Origin: Lachnospiraceae bacterium
Lineage (GTDB): Bacteria; Bacillota; Clostridia; Lachnospirales; Lachnospiraceae
Reading direction: 5' to 3'
NCBI GenBank assembly: GCA_018056425.1
Contig: JAGPFR010000001.1
Span: 62,001-126,000 of the forward strand
DNA length: 64,000 nt
Part shown: piece after piece, positions 44,187-52,696 of the stretch
Layout of the letters: each line of letters begins with the position of its first letter
How positions within the stretch are numbered: position 1 is the first letter of the stretch
Translations under genes and position numbers: made by a program
Notes under the pieces: model-generated
The model's database searches: none
Seen by the model: the letters and a program-made list of their open reading frames with translations, nothing else
Told to the model about the DNA's origin: nothing

Positions 44187-45464
44187 ATGGCTATGAATTT
44201 AAAGAAACTTCTTATAACTACATCAGCATTTGTCGCAGGCACAGCCATTGCTGTGCTTTTTCCCGTTAGTGCTCAGGCAGTGGTTATGGTATCGGGCGGA
44301 GCGTCCAGAGAACTCAATACCACTTCCCATACTCTGAGTGAGACCGGTGTAACAACCACCACCGTAGCTCAGATTACAGATCCTGCCGAGGTTATTGAGG
44401 AAGAGTATCTTTCACTTTCTATCGCACTTTTCAAAACAGATCCAAAGTATTGCAATGTCCGTTCCGGACCCGGAACCGAGTATTCCATCGTAGGCCGTAT
44501 GTATGACGGAAGCGTAGGATCTGTTATCGATGAAACCGATGAGGAAATAGCCGGTGACCCCGATCCCGATGAAGACAACGATCAGTGGGTACATGTAAGA
44601 AGCGGACAGACCGAAGGCTATGTTTTATCCGATTTCGTAGTTACCGGAGTTGCCGCTTATAACAGACTTGAGGAGCACACCCAGTATTATGCTGAGATCC
44701 TTGTAAGCCAGCTCAACGTCAGAAAAGAAGCTTCAATAGATTCCGAGTGTCTCACCTATGTAACAAGAGGAGAGAGATATCAGGTAGTTGTTGAAGACGG
44801 AATGGATCCCAGAGTTTATCTGGCATCAAGAGAATCAGACGATCCCGATGATGACGGAATGAACTGGATCAGGATCATTTATTCCGGAGATAAAGAAGGA
44901 TATGTATCCACTGATTACATCACTATCAGCGAGGAATATAAGACAGCAAGAACCATCGAAGAGATCAGGGAAGAGGAAGCTGCCGAAAGAGAGAGAAATC
45001 TCAGGGCAACAACTTCCGGAAACGGCGGCGGAACCCAGACCTATACCGCACCTGCAGAAAACCTTACTCTTCCGGATCTTTCCACCGATTATGCATCAAC
45101 TTCCGAACTCAGAATGGCCATAGTAAATTATGCGCTTCAGTTTGTCGGAAATCCTTATATCCTTGGCGGACAGAGCCTTGCAGGAACCGATTGCTCCGGA
45201 TTTACCTGCTACGTTCTCAGGGATTTCGGATACAGTGTTGCGAGAACTCCTTCCGGACAGTATTCATCCGCAGGACGAAGCGTATCACTTGCCGAGGCAC
45301 AGCCCGGGGACATCATATGTTACGGTTACGGCGGATGCTCACATGTAGCCCTCTACATCGGAAACGGACAGATTGTTCAGGAGTCCAACCCCAGAAGAGG
45401 CCTCGAAGTTAACTCCGTATACTTCATGAGTAACATCATAGGTGTTAAAAACGTAATAGATTAA
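44187..45464 (+). CDS. secreted SH3-domain NlpC/P60 cell-wall hydrolase
   Basis: 425 residues (423 if ATG 44193 is used). Signal peptide with the cleavage region PVSAQA near residue 30. Two bacterial SH3 domains follow (CNVRSGPGTEYSIVGRMYDGS near 85; LNVRKEASIDSECLTYVTRG near 175), then a linker and an NlpC/P60 domain with catalytic Cys in GTDCSGFTCYVL, and His in GCSHVALYIGNG. It should cleave peptidoglycan stem peptides outside the cell. It has no clear ribosome site. Strong terminator after it. Confidence 0.92.
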   Translation: MAMNLKKLLITTSAFVAGTAIAVLFPVSAQAVVMVSGGASRELNTTSHTLSETGVTTTTVAQITDPAEVIEEEYLSLSIALFKTDPKYCNVRSGPGTEYSIVGRMYDGSVGSVIDETDEEIAGDPDPDEDNDQWVHVRSGQTEGYVLSDFVVTGVAAYNRLEEHTQYYAEILVSQLNVRKEASIDSECLTYVTRGERYQVVVEDGMDPRVYLASRESDDPDDDGMNWIRIIYSGDKEGYVSTDYITISEEYKTARTIEEIREEEAAERERNLRATTSGNGGGTQTYTAPAENLTLPDLSTDYASTSELRMAIVNYALQFVGNPYILGGQSLAGTDCSGFTCYVLRDFGYSVARTPSGQYSSAGRSVSLAEAQPGDIICYGYGGCSHVALYIGNGQIVQESNPRRGLEVNSVYFMSNIIGVKNVID

Positions 45465-45474
45465 AGAGATTTTC

Positions 45475-45502
45475 ATCCCGCCCGTGCAGGGCGGGATTTT
45501 TT
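45475..45502 (+). terminator. terminator after the NlpC/P60 gene
   Basis: 9-bp perfect stem ATCCCGCCC / GGGCGGGAT with a 5-base loop and TTTTTT. Confidence 0.93.
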
Positions 45503-45569
45503 ACTTCGTAAAACAGAAAATTTGTGGTAACATATTTGGCGTAGTGCATTTACCGATATGGAGGAAGAT

Positions 45570-46223
45570 ATGGATATAGAGAAGATTCTTTCCAAATGCG
45601 ATCATACTCTTTTGCATCAGGATGCGACCTTTGACGATATCAGGGCGCTTTGCGATGATGCGATTAAATACCATACTGCATCGGTATGCATTCCTCCCTG
45701 CTATGTCAAGGATGCCAAAGCTTATGTCGGCGACAGGATGAAGATCTGTACCGTCATCGGTTTTCCCAATGGCAACATGACTACCACTGTCAAGGTTCTC
45801 GAGACATTTGACGCCATCGATAAGGGCGCCGATGAGATCGACATGGTCATCAACATCGGAAGACTTAAGAGCAAAGACTATGACTATGTAAAACAGGAGA
45901 TAGGTCTTATCAAGCAGGCATGCGGTGACCATATCCTTAAGGTCATCATCGAAACATGCATGCTTACCGATGATGAGAAGATCAAGATGTGTGAGATCGT
46001 AACCGAGGCAGGGGCGGACTTCATCAAGACCTCCACCGGATTCTCCACCGCAGGTGCAACCTTCGAGGATGTCGAGCTCTTTGCAAAGCACGTCGGAAAG
46101 GGTGTCAAGATCAAGGCTGCGGGCGGTATAAGCACAATTGCGGATGCCGAAAAGTTCATTGAGCTTGGTGCATCCAGACTCGGAACAAGCCGCATAGTAA
46201 AGATAGTAAAAGAACAGAGTTAA
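45570..46223 (+). CDS. deoC: deoxyribose-phosphate aldolase
   Basis: 217 residues from ATG 45570; the GGAGGA just before it serves as ribosome site, and an ATG at 45558 overlaps that site. Cleaves 2-deoxyribose-5-phosphate to acetaldehyde and glyceraldehyde-3-phosphate. Motifs: [41 protein letters not shown], and Schiff-base Lys in FIKTSTGFS. It stands alone with a terminator, away from other nucleoside genes. Confidence 0.95.
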   Translation: MDIEKILSKCDHTLLHQDATFDDIRALCDDAIKYHTASVCIPPCYVKDAKAYVGDRMKICTVIGFPNGNMTTTVKVLETFDAIDKGADEIDMVINIGRLKSKDYDYVKQEIGLIKQACGDHILKVIIETCMLTDDEKIKMCEIVTEAGADFIKTSTGFSTAGATFEDVELFAKHVGKGVKIKAAGGISTIADAEKFIELGASRLGTSRIVKIVKEQS

Positions 46224-46227
46224 CATG

Positions 46228-46263
46228 AAAACCGGGTGTCCGTAACGGAACACCCGGTTTTTT
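46228..46263 (+). terminator. terminator after deoC
   Basis: 12-bp stem AAAACCGGGTGT / ACACCCGGTTTT followed by TTTTTT. Confidence 0.92.
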
Positions 46264-46299
46264 ATATAAGGAGATCTCGGCTAAAAGATCTATCCCGTA

Positions 46300-47136
46300 T
46301 TATTTTCCGAGCAGTTTGAGAAGATAAGGAATCTCGAGCTCGAAATTAACGGCGTAATTTACCTTTTCAGGATCGTTATATGTGTTTTTGATGCAGGCTG
46401 TTGTGTAGTTTGCAGCGATCACAAGCGAATCATAAATGCTCTTTCCGTTTACAAGAGCACCGGTAAATGCACTGGCATATACATCGCCCGTACCGTGGGA
46501 TTTGTAGGGAACTTTCTCGATTCCGTAGCTTATGAATTCGTCTTTCGCGGAATCATATCCGATAAATCCGAATGTGCCGTTTGAAAGGGTTACTCCGGTT
46601 ACGACGGGGAACTTGATACCTATACCCGCAAGTTTTCTCAGAAGGTCTTTGACGGTTTCTTCCGAAGCATCCTCTCCCGGATATTCTTCTCCGAGCATAA
46701 GAACTGCTTCGGATATATTGGGAAGAGCTATGTCGGATTCTGCACAAAGAGTACCCATCTCCCTGGCAAATGCCTCGTCAAACCCGTAATAAAGCTTGCC
46801 GTTATCTGCCATGGCGGGATCGACTATCTTGACGGTTCCTTCACCGCCGAACTCTTTGAAATAGCTCTTAACAATGTCGATCTGACGAAGGCTTCCGAGG
46901 TATCCGGTATAAAGAGCATCGAACCTGAATCCTTCTTTTTTCCAGTGATCCCTTATGGGTTCCATGTCATCCGTCAGATCTCTGAAAGTAAAACCACTGA
47001 ACTGTGTATGCGTGGACAGGACCGCGGTAGGGACTATTGCCGTCTCGATTCCTGTGGCGGAGATTATGGGAAGGGCTACGGTAAGAGAGCACTTTCCGAT
47101 ACATGAGATGTCCTGTATTGTTGCGATTCGTTTCAT
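46300..47136 (-). CDS. pyridoxal/pyridoxamine kinase (PdxY/PdxK-like)
   Basis: 278 residues of the ribokinase superfamily. Phosphorylates B6 vitamers to PLP precursors. N-terminal RIATIQDISCIGKCSLTVALPI, then TGYLGS, VDPAMADNGKLY, and the anion-hole SHGTGDVYASAFTGAL with catalytic Asp. A GGAG site precedes the ATG. It is divergent from a MocR-type regulator, a gene pairing typical of vitamin B6 salvage control. Confidence 0.92.
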   Translation of the reverse strand: MKRIATIQDISCIGKCSLTVALPIISATGIETAIVPTAVLSTHTQFSGFTFRDLTDDMEPIRDHWKKEGFRFDALYTGYLGSLRQIDIVKSYFKEFGGEGTVKIVDPAMADNGKLYYGFDEAFAREMGTLCAESDIALPNISEAVLMLGEEYPGEDASEETVKDLLRKLAGIGIKFPVVTGVTLSNGTFGFIGYDSAKDEFISYGIEKVPYKSHGTGDVYASAFTGALVNGKSIYDSLVIAANYTTACIKNTYNDPEKVNYAVNFELEIPYLLKLLGK

Positions 47137-47155
47137 TTTTGTAAGACTCCTTTAA

Positions 47156-47234
47156 TACTTTGTTTATTGTATTTTAGATTTTTACAAAGTATAATCTGAA
47201 ACTGGCACTATTAGTATAACCATTTTAGATTTTT
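47156..47234. promoter_or_regulatory. candidate MocR operator region with paired repeats
   Basis: Direct repeat ATTTTAGATTTTT at 47171-47183 and 47222-47234, copies offset by 51 bases (about five helical turns). The first copy is flanked by the inverted repeat TACTTTGT (47156) / ACAAAGTA (47184). MocR proteins bind paired direct repeats in such divergent regions, so this is a likely binding site. Confidence 0.6.
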
Positions 47235-47236
47235 TT

Positions 47237-47242
47237 TATAAT
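47237..47242 (+). promoter_or_regulatory. -10 box of the MocR gene, possibly leaderless mRNA
   Basis: TATAAT ends 10 bases before ATG 47253. RNA would start within about 4 bases of the start codon and no ribosome site is visible, which suggests a leaderless message. The -35 region is poor and repeat copy 2 abuts it, so activation or repression by MocR itself is plausible. Confidence 0.5.
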
Positions 47243-47252
47243 ACCAGATTTC

Positions 47253-48686
47253 ATGATATTCAATTTACAGAAAAAAGGCGATAAACCCATATACGAATAT
47301 CTCTATGAAAGCATCAGGGACGAGATAATCTCCGGAAAGTTAAAGAGCGGAGACAAGCTCCCATCCAGAAGGCAGATGGCACTTGATAACGGGATAGCCG
47401 AGATCACGGTAGCCAATGCCTATGCACAGCTTGTGACCGAAGGATATATAGAGAGCAGGGAAAAGAGCGGATATTTCGTATCCCGGGATATTGAACTGAT
47501 TCCCGAAACCGGAATAAAGCCCCGCAAGCAGCAAAACTGTCCCATGAAAAGATTCCTGTGTAAAAAGAAAGAACAGGCATCTTCGAATAAAGAGATCAAT
47601 CTTTCAAACAGCGGCCTGCCCGAGGAGACATTTCCGTTTGATACCTGGTCGAAGCTTGCGAGAAGAATTCTTTCGGAAGACCGTGGCGAATGCATAAAAG
47701 CTCCCGAGGTAAGAGGGCTTCAGACGCTTCGCGAATCCATTGCGGGATACCTCGAAAGATCCAGAGGCTTCAGACCCGATCCGGAACGCATAATAGTGGG
47801 GCCCGGAACGGAATATCTGTGTAACGTGCTCCTGAGCCTGTTGGATAAGGACGCCGCGGTTGCACTTGAAGATCCGGGTTACAGAAACATCGGAAGACTG
47901 TTTGAAGGAAGCGGTCATGAATGTCATCACCTTCCCGTTGATGAGAACGGACTTCTGACTTCCGGACTTAAAGGTAAGGGTATCAAGCTGATACATGTAT
48001 CCCCGTCCCACCACTTCCCTCTCGGCTGCGTTATGAGCGCTCCCAGAAGAGCATCGCTGGTTGCATGGGCTGCTGAAGAGAAGGCCTGGATCGCCGAAGA
48101 TGATTACGATTCGGAATTCAGATTTGAAGGAAGACCCGTTCCGCCCATCGTGGCTTATGATCCCGACAGGGTTATATATATGAATACCTTTTCGAGAACA
48201 CTTTCTCCCTCGATAAGGATCGCTTATATGGTTTTGCCTGCTCAGCTGTATGAGATCTTCATGGAGAAATGCATGTACCACTCGGGAAGCGTATCGACTC
48301 TTGAGCAGCTGACTCTTGCAGCTTTTATTTCCGAAGGGTATTACGAACGGCATTTAAACAGGGTCAGGAATTATTACAAGAAGCGAAAGAAAGCCATTTT
48401 TGATATTGCCGCTGATAAGAATATTGCGGAGTACTTCGAAATTGAAGGCGACGGCAGCGGTATGACATTTATCCTGAAAAGTAAAACGGACACGGACGAT
48501 CAGTACGTGAATGTGCTGAAAAAGCACGGCGTAATGCTTAATCCGTTAAAAGAGTACTATTATAACTTCTCCGATTATTCGGATAACAGATTTGTAGTAA
48601 ATTTCGGTTACGTAAACGAGGAACAGTTTAAAAATGCGTCACATATCATGTGCAAGGCGCTGAGGGTGAAAAAATGTCGAAATTAA
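47253..48686 (+). CDS. MocR-family regulator with the PLP lysine replaced by arginine
   Basis: 477 residues. N-terminal GntR-type winged helix (YEYLYESIRDEIISGKLKSG, LPSRRQMALDNGIAEITVANAYAQL), a linker, then a class I aminotransferase-like domain (GPGTEYLCNVLLSLL, EDDYDSEFRFEGRPVP). At the position of the Schiff-base Lys (Lys312 in GabR, FSKxLxPSLR) it has Arg315: TFSRTLSPSIRIAYMVLP. It can therefore not form the usual internal aldimine with PLP. It faces a pyridoxal kinase gene, so it probably regulates B6 salvage. The RND transporter start overlaps its end by 13 bases. Confidence 0.9.
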   Translation: MIFNLQKKGDKPIYEYLYESIRDEIISGKLKSGDKLPSRRQMALDNGIAEITVANAYAQLVTEGYIESREKSGYFVSRDIELIPETGIKPRKQQNCPMKRFLCKKKEQASSNKEINLSNSGLPEETFPFDTWSKLARRILSEDRGECIKAPEVRGLQTLRESIAGYLERSRGFRPDPERIIVGPGTEYLCNVLLSLLDKDAAVALEDPGYRNIGRLFEGSGHECHHLPVDENGLLTSGLKGKGIKLIHVSPSHHFPLGCVMSAPRRASLVAWAAEEKAWIAEDDYDSEFRFEGRPVPPIVAYDPDRVIYMNTFSRTLSPSIRIAYMVLPAQLYEIFMEKCMYHSGSVSTLEQLTLAAFISEGYYERHLNRVRNYYKKRKKAIFDIAADKNIAEYFEIEGDGSGMTFILKSKTDTDDQYVNVLKKHGVMLNPLKEYYYNFSDYSDNRFVVNFGYVNEEQFKNASHIMCKALRVKKCRN

Positions 48687-51600
48687 GTGTAAAAAAACCG
48701 TTTACAGTACTGGTCATGGTTGTCATCATGATCGTACTCGGGGTAGTAAGTATTCTGAGGATGCAGATGGATCTGCTCCCCCATATCTCACTGCCTTATG
48801 TTCTTGTCATCACCACATATCCGGGCGAATCTCCGGAGTCGGTGGAAGAGACTATATCCAAGCCTTTGGAGCAGTCTCTCGGAACCATATCCGGCGTTAA
48901 GAATATCTATTCCATGAGCTTTGAGAATTACGGAATCGTGGAATTGGAGTTTGCAGCCGGGACAGATCTTGATTCTGTTATGGTCAAGATCTATACGCAG
49001 ATCGATACGGTAAGAGCCACATGGCCCGATGATGTGGGAATACCTTCTATACTGGAACTTTCCACCGATATGCTGGCTAACCAGTATCTTGCGGTATCCT
49101 ATGAGGGAATGAGTATCGAGGAATTGTCCAGATTTACGGAAGATGTTGTGGTTCCCGCATTCGAAAGACAGGACGGTGTTGCAAGAGTAACGCCCAGCGG
49201 TCTTATAGAAAAGACTGTTCAGATACAGCTTAATCAGGAAAAAGTCGACATACTTAATGAGAAGATCTATGCGTACGCGGAAGGAGAACTTGAAGATGCG
49301 TATGATGAGATCATGGAGAATCAGGATGATCTCGATGATACGAGAGACCAGCTTATTGATTCACAGAATGAATTAAACCAGTCACAGCTTGATCTGAACC
49401 AGAGCCTTCAGGATCTCACCGATTCATATGCGGATCTTATTGAGTCCCAGTACGACCTTGTGGATTCCATAGAAGAGATCGATGATGCCAGAAGAGAGCT
49501 GGATGAAAAGAAGGCGGATCTTGAGAAAACAAAAAATGAGGTTTATAACGGACTGGCTCAGGCAGAAGAAGCTCTGAGAAAACGTGATGAGCTCGAAGCA
49601 CAGCTTCAGGCCGCAGAGGCCGGATTAGCCTTACTGACTCCGGGAACTCCCGAATATATCGGAGCGGAAACTGTGATCGAACAGCTTCAGGCGGGTATCG
49701 GTGCGATCAATTCCGGTCTTGCTCAGGGCGGCATTAATTCATGGGCAGACCTCGAAAGAGCCAAGATGGAGGCCGCATCACAGTTCGGTGCCGCATCCGC
49801 TCAGATCTCCATCGCTCAACAGCAGCTTGAAGCGGCAAGAGAACAGGCAGAGAACGGACAGGATCAGATCAATGACGCATACGATCAGATCATGGACGGT
49901 TACGATCAGATTGCTGACGGTCAGGAACAGATCAACGACGGCCAGCAGCAGATCAACGATGGATGGGAGTCTTACTATGATGCCGTTGAGCAGTTCAATG
50001 ACGGACTTGCCCAGTTCGAGATTCAGAGACAGGAAACTCTCAAGAAGGCCAATTCGGATGAGCTGATCACCCTTCAGACTCTGTCCCAGCTTATATATGC
50101 CCAGAATTTCGATATGCCTGTCGGATATATCGATGATAAGGATGACAATTCCTGGCTTCTTAAGATAGGCAACGAATTCAACAGTATAGAGGAGATGGAA
50201 CTGACTCCCCTTGTTGTATTGGACGGGGTGGGGCCTGTACTGCTCGGAGATGTTGCCGATATCACGATAATAGATAACTCTGATGTTACCTACACCAAGC
50301 TTGGCGTAAACGACGGCGTTATCCTGAGCATTTTCAAGAGCAGCGAAGCCGGAGCCAATGATGTAGCAAATGTATGTATCGACGAGTTAAAAGTACTCGA
50401 GGATAAATATCCCGGACTTGATATCACGGTTATTATGGACCAGGGTGCCTATATCGAAATGATCCTTTCGGTTGTTGTTCAGAACATGCTGATAGGTGCC
50501 GGACTTGCGATACTCATACTCGCAATATTCCTTAAGGATGTACTTCCTACCATTGTTGTAGCAATAAGCATTCCCCTTAGTGTGCTCACCGCTCTCATCG
50601 CCATGTATTTCAGCGGTGTATCACTTAACATGATGAGCCTCTTCGGAATGAGCCTTGGTATAGGTATGCTTGTTGATAACTCTATAGTTGTAATGGAGAA
50701 TATTTACAGGTTGAGAGGCCGTGGTATAGAAGCACCGAGAGCTTCGGTTCAGGGTGCAAGGCAGGTGTTCGGAGCGGTTGTCGCTTCGACACTTACCACC
50801 ATCTGTGTATTCTTCCCGATGGTATATACAGAGGGTCTTATCAGAGAACTGATGATGCCCCTTGCCCTTACTATCATTTATACCCTTCTGTCATCACTTT
50901 TGATCTCAATGACGGTTGTTCCCGCTGCATGTTCAACTCTTTTGAAGAGAACCAGGCCCAAAGAGCATTGGCTTTTTGATAAGATCCTGGATGCATACGG
51001 AAATGCACTTTCTTTCTGTCTGAAAGTGAAGATATTGCCCCTTGCTCTTGCAATAGCCCTTCTTGCGTTCAGTGTTATTATCGCACTTCGTTCCGGAATC
51101 GTTATGATACCCAATGCATCATCCAGCCAGATCGAGGGTAATGTCACATTCGGTGAGGAGACCACAAGAGAAGAAAATTATGAGAAGATGACACAGCTCA
51201 TCGAATCAATGTCTTCAATTGAAGGAATCGATACGGTCTGCGTGATGAGCGGAAATGCGGATGAAACACTGATGGCGGGATCAACTGCCGATGATTTCAG
51301 AAGTTTCTCGATCATGGTATTGTGCGAAAATGATGAAGCCGGTGAGGCGGAAGTAGCCCGGATCACTGAAGCAATGAATGCGGCCGCATCGGCTATGAAC
51401 ATTGAACTGTCCGTAACATCCGGAATGGATGCCATGGATCAGCTTCTCGGAAGCGGACTTTCTCTCCAGATCTTCGGTGATGATGTTGAGGAACTGAAGC
51501 GAATAAGCAATGATATCATGGATATTATTGCAACTGTTCCCGGCTATGAGAATATCTCTAACGGAAATGAGGACGCCAAGCAGATCCTCCATATGTATAT

Positions 51601-52696
51601 TGACAGAGATGCCGCAATTGATGACGGACTTACCGTTGCCCAGATCTATCAGGCTATATACGGAAAGCTGACAACATCTTCGGTAGTATCCAGCATTAAA
51701 CTTGCGGGAGAAAATCTTGATGTCGAGATCACCACGGACCTTGATCCGCTTGATGCCGGAAATATCCTGGATTATACATTTACAATTGACGATGAGGATG
51801 AGGACGGTAATGCGATAACAAGGGATGAGCCTTTGAGCAGATATGCCAATCTTGTCACAGAGGATGGCATGAACCAGATCAACAGACTCAATATGAGCTA
51901 TTATTTGGATGTCACTGCAGATGTAGCAGAAGGATATAACAATGCACTTCTGTTCAGAGAGCTTGAACCCCTTCTTGAGAATTATCAGTTGCCTTCCGGA
52001 TATATACTTGATGTAGGCGGAGAATCCGAGACCACCAATCAGATGATCGAACAGATGGCACTCGTTCTTGCCCTGGGTCTTGTCCTTGTATATCTGATAA
52101 TGGTTGCACAGTTCCAGAGCCTTCTCAGTCCCTTCATCATTCTTTTCACCGTGCCTCTTGCATTTACCGGAGGTTTCCTGGGACTTAAGTTTATGGGTGA
52201 GCCTATTTCGATGATGGCTCTAATGGGCTTCCTGGTGCTTATGGGTACCGTCGTTAATAACGGTATCGTATACGTAGACTACACAAATCAGCTCAGAATA
52301 GGCGGTCTTTCCAGACAGGATGCGCTTATCGCAGCCGGCAAGACCAGAATGCGTCCCATCCTGATGACTGCTCTTACTACGATTTTGGCAGAGAGCTCTC
52401 TTTGCATAGGCGATTCGCTTTCATCACAGCTCGGTAAAGGCATGGGAATCGTAATCATAGGCGGTCTTGCTTATGCGACCCTTATGACGCTGTTTATAGT
52501 TCCCGTGATTTATGATATCTTATTTAAGAAACAGCCCGTAAACATCGATACCGGATCTGAGAGCCTTGATGATATTCCGGATGATGCTGCGGAGTATCTT
52601 AAGGAGAAAGAACTTGAGCAGAATCGTAATATTGAACGGATTTCTGACGGATCCGAAGAGCAGCCTTCAGGCGAAAGCGGACCTCAGGATCAGTGA
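48674..52696 (+). CDS. RND-family transporter with a large coiled-coil insertion
   Basis: 1340 residues from ATG 48674, preceded by GAGGG. RND fold: helix 1 (FTVLVMVVIMIVLGVVSILRM), external porter domain, then helices 2-6 from about residue 595 including GIGMLVDNSIVVMENIYRL, second external domain, and helices 8-12 (AFTGGFLGLKF, GTVVNNGIVYVDYTNQLR). Between about residues 190 and 460 the porter domain carries a Gln/Asp-rich coiled coil with repeats such as DQINDAYDQI and QEQINDGQQQI. No membrane-fusion protein gene is adjacent. Substrate unknown. The last 83 bases overlap pyrC. Confidence 0.9.
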   Translation: MSKLSVKKPFTVLVMVVIMIVLGVVSILRMQMDLLPHISLPYVLVITTYPGESPESVEETISKPLEQSLGTISGVKNIYSMSFENYGIVELEFAAGTDLDSVMVKIYTQIDTVRATWPDDVGIPSILELSTDMLANQYLAVSYEGMSIEELSRFTEDVVVPAFERQDGVARVTPSGLIEKTVQIQLNQEKVDILNEKIYAYAEGELEDAYDEIMENQDDLDDTRDQLIDSQNELNQSQLDLNQSLQDLTDSYADLIESQYDLVDSIEEIDDARRELDEKKADLEKTKNEVYNGLAQAEEALRKRDELEAQLQAAEAGLALLTPGTPEYIGAETVIEQLQAGIGAINSGLAQGGINSWADLERAKMEAASQFGAASAQISIAQQQLEAAREQAENGQDQINDAYDQIMDGYDQIADGQEQINDGQQQINDGWESYYDAVEQFNDGLAQFEIQRQETLKKANSDELITLQTLSQLIYAQNFDMPVGYIDDKDDNSWLLKIGNEFNSIEEMELTPLVVLDGVGPVLLGDVADITIIDNSDVTYTKLGVNDGVILSIFKSSEAGANDVANVCIDELKVLEDKYPGLDITVIMDQGAYIEMILSVVVQNMLIGAGLAILILAIFLKDVLPTIVVAISIPLSVLTALIAMYFSGVSLNMMSLFGMSLGIGMLVDNSIVVMENIYRLRGRGIEAPRASVQGARQVFGAVVASTLTTICVFFPMVYTEGLIRELMMPLALTIIYTLLSSLLISMTVVPAACSTLLKRTRPKEHWLFDKILDAYGNALSFCLKVKILPLALAIALLAFSVIIALRSGIVMIPNASSSQIEGNVTFGEETTREENYEKMTQLIESMSSIEGIDTVCVMSGNADETLMAGSTADDFRSFSIMVLCENDEAGEAEVARITEAMNAAASAMNIELSVTSGMDAMDQLLGSGLSLQIFGDDVEELKRISNDIMDIIATVPGYENISNGNEDAKQILHMYIDRDAAIDDGLTVAQIYQAIYGKLTTSSVVSSIKLAGENLDVEITTDLDPLDAGNILDYTFTIDDEDEDGNAITRDEPLSRYANLVTEDGMNQINRLNMSYYLDVTADVAEGYNNALLFRELEPLLENYQLPSGYILDVGGESETTNQMIEQMALVLALGLVLVYLIMVAQFQSLLSPFIILFTVPLAFTGGFLGLKFMGEPISMMALMGFLVLMGTVVNNGIVYVDYTNQLRIGGLSRQDALIAAGKTRMRPILMTALTTILAESSLCIGDSLSSQLGKGMGIVIIGGLAYATLMTLFIVPVIYDILFKKQPVNIDTGSESLDDIPDDAAEYLKEKELEQNRNIERISDGSEEQPSGESGPQDQ

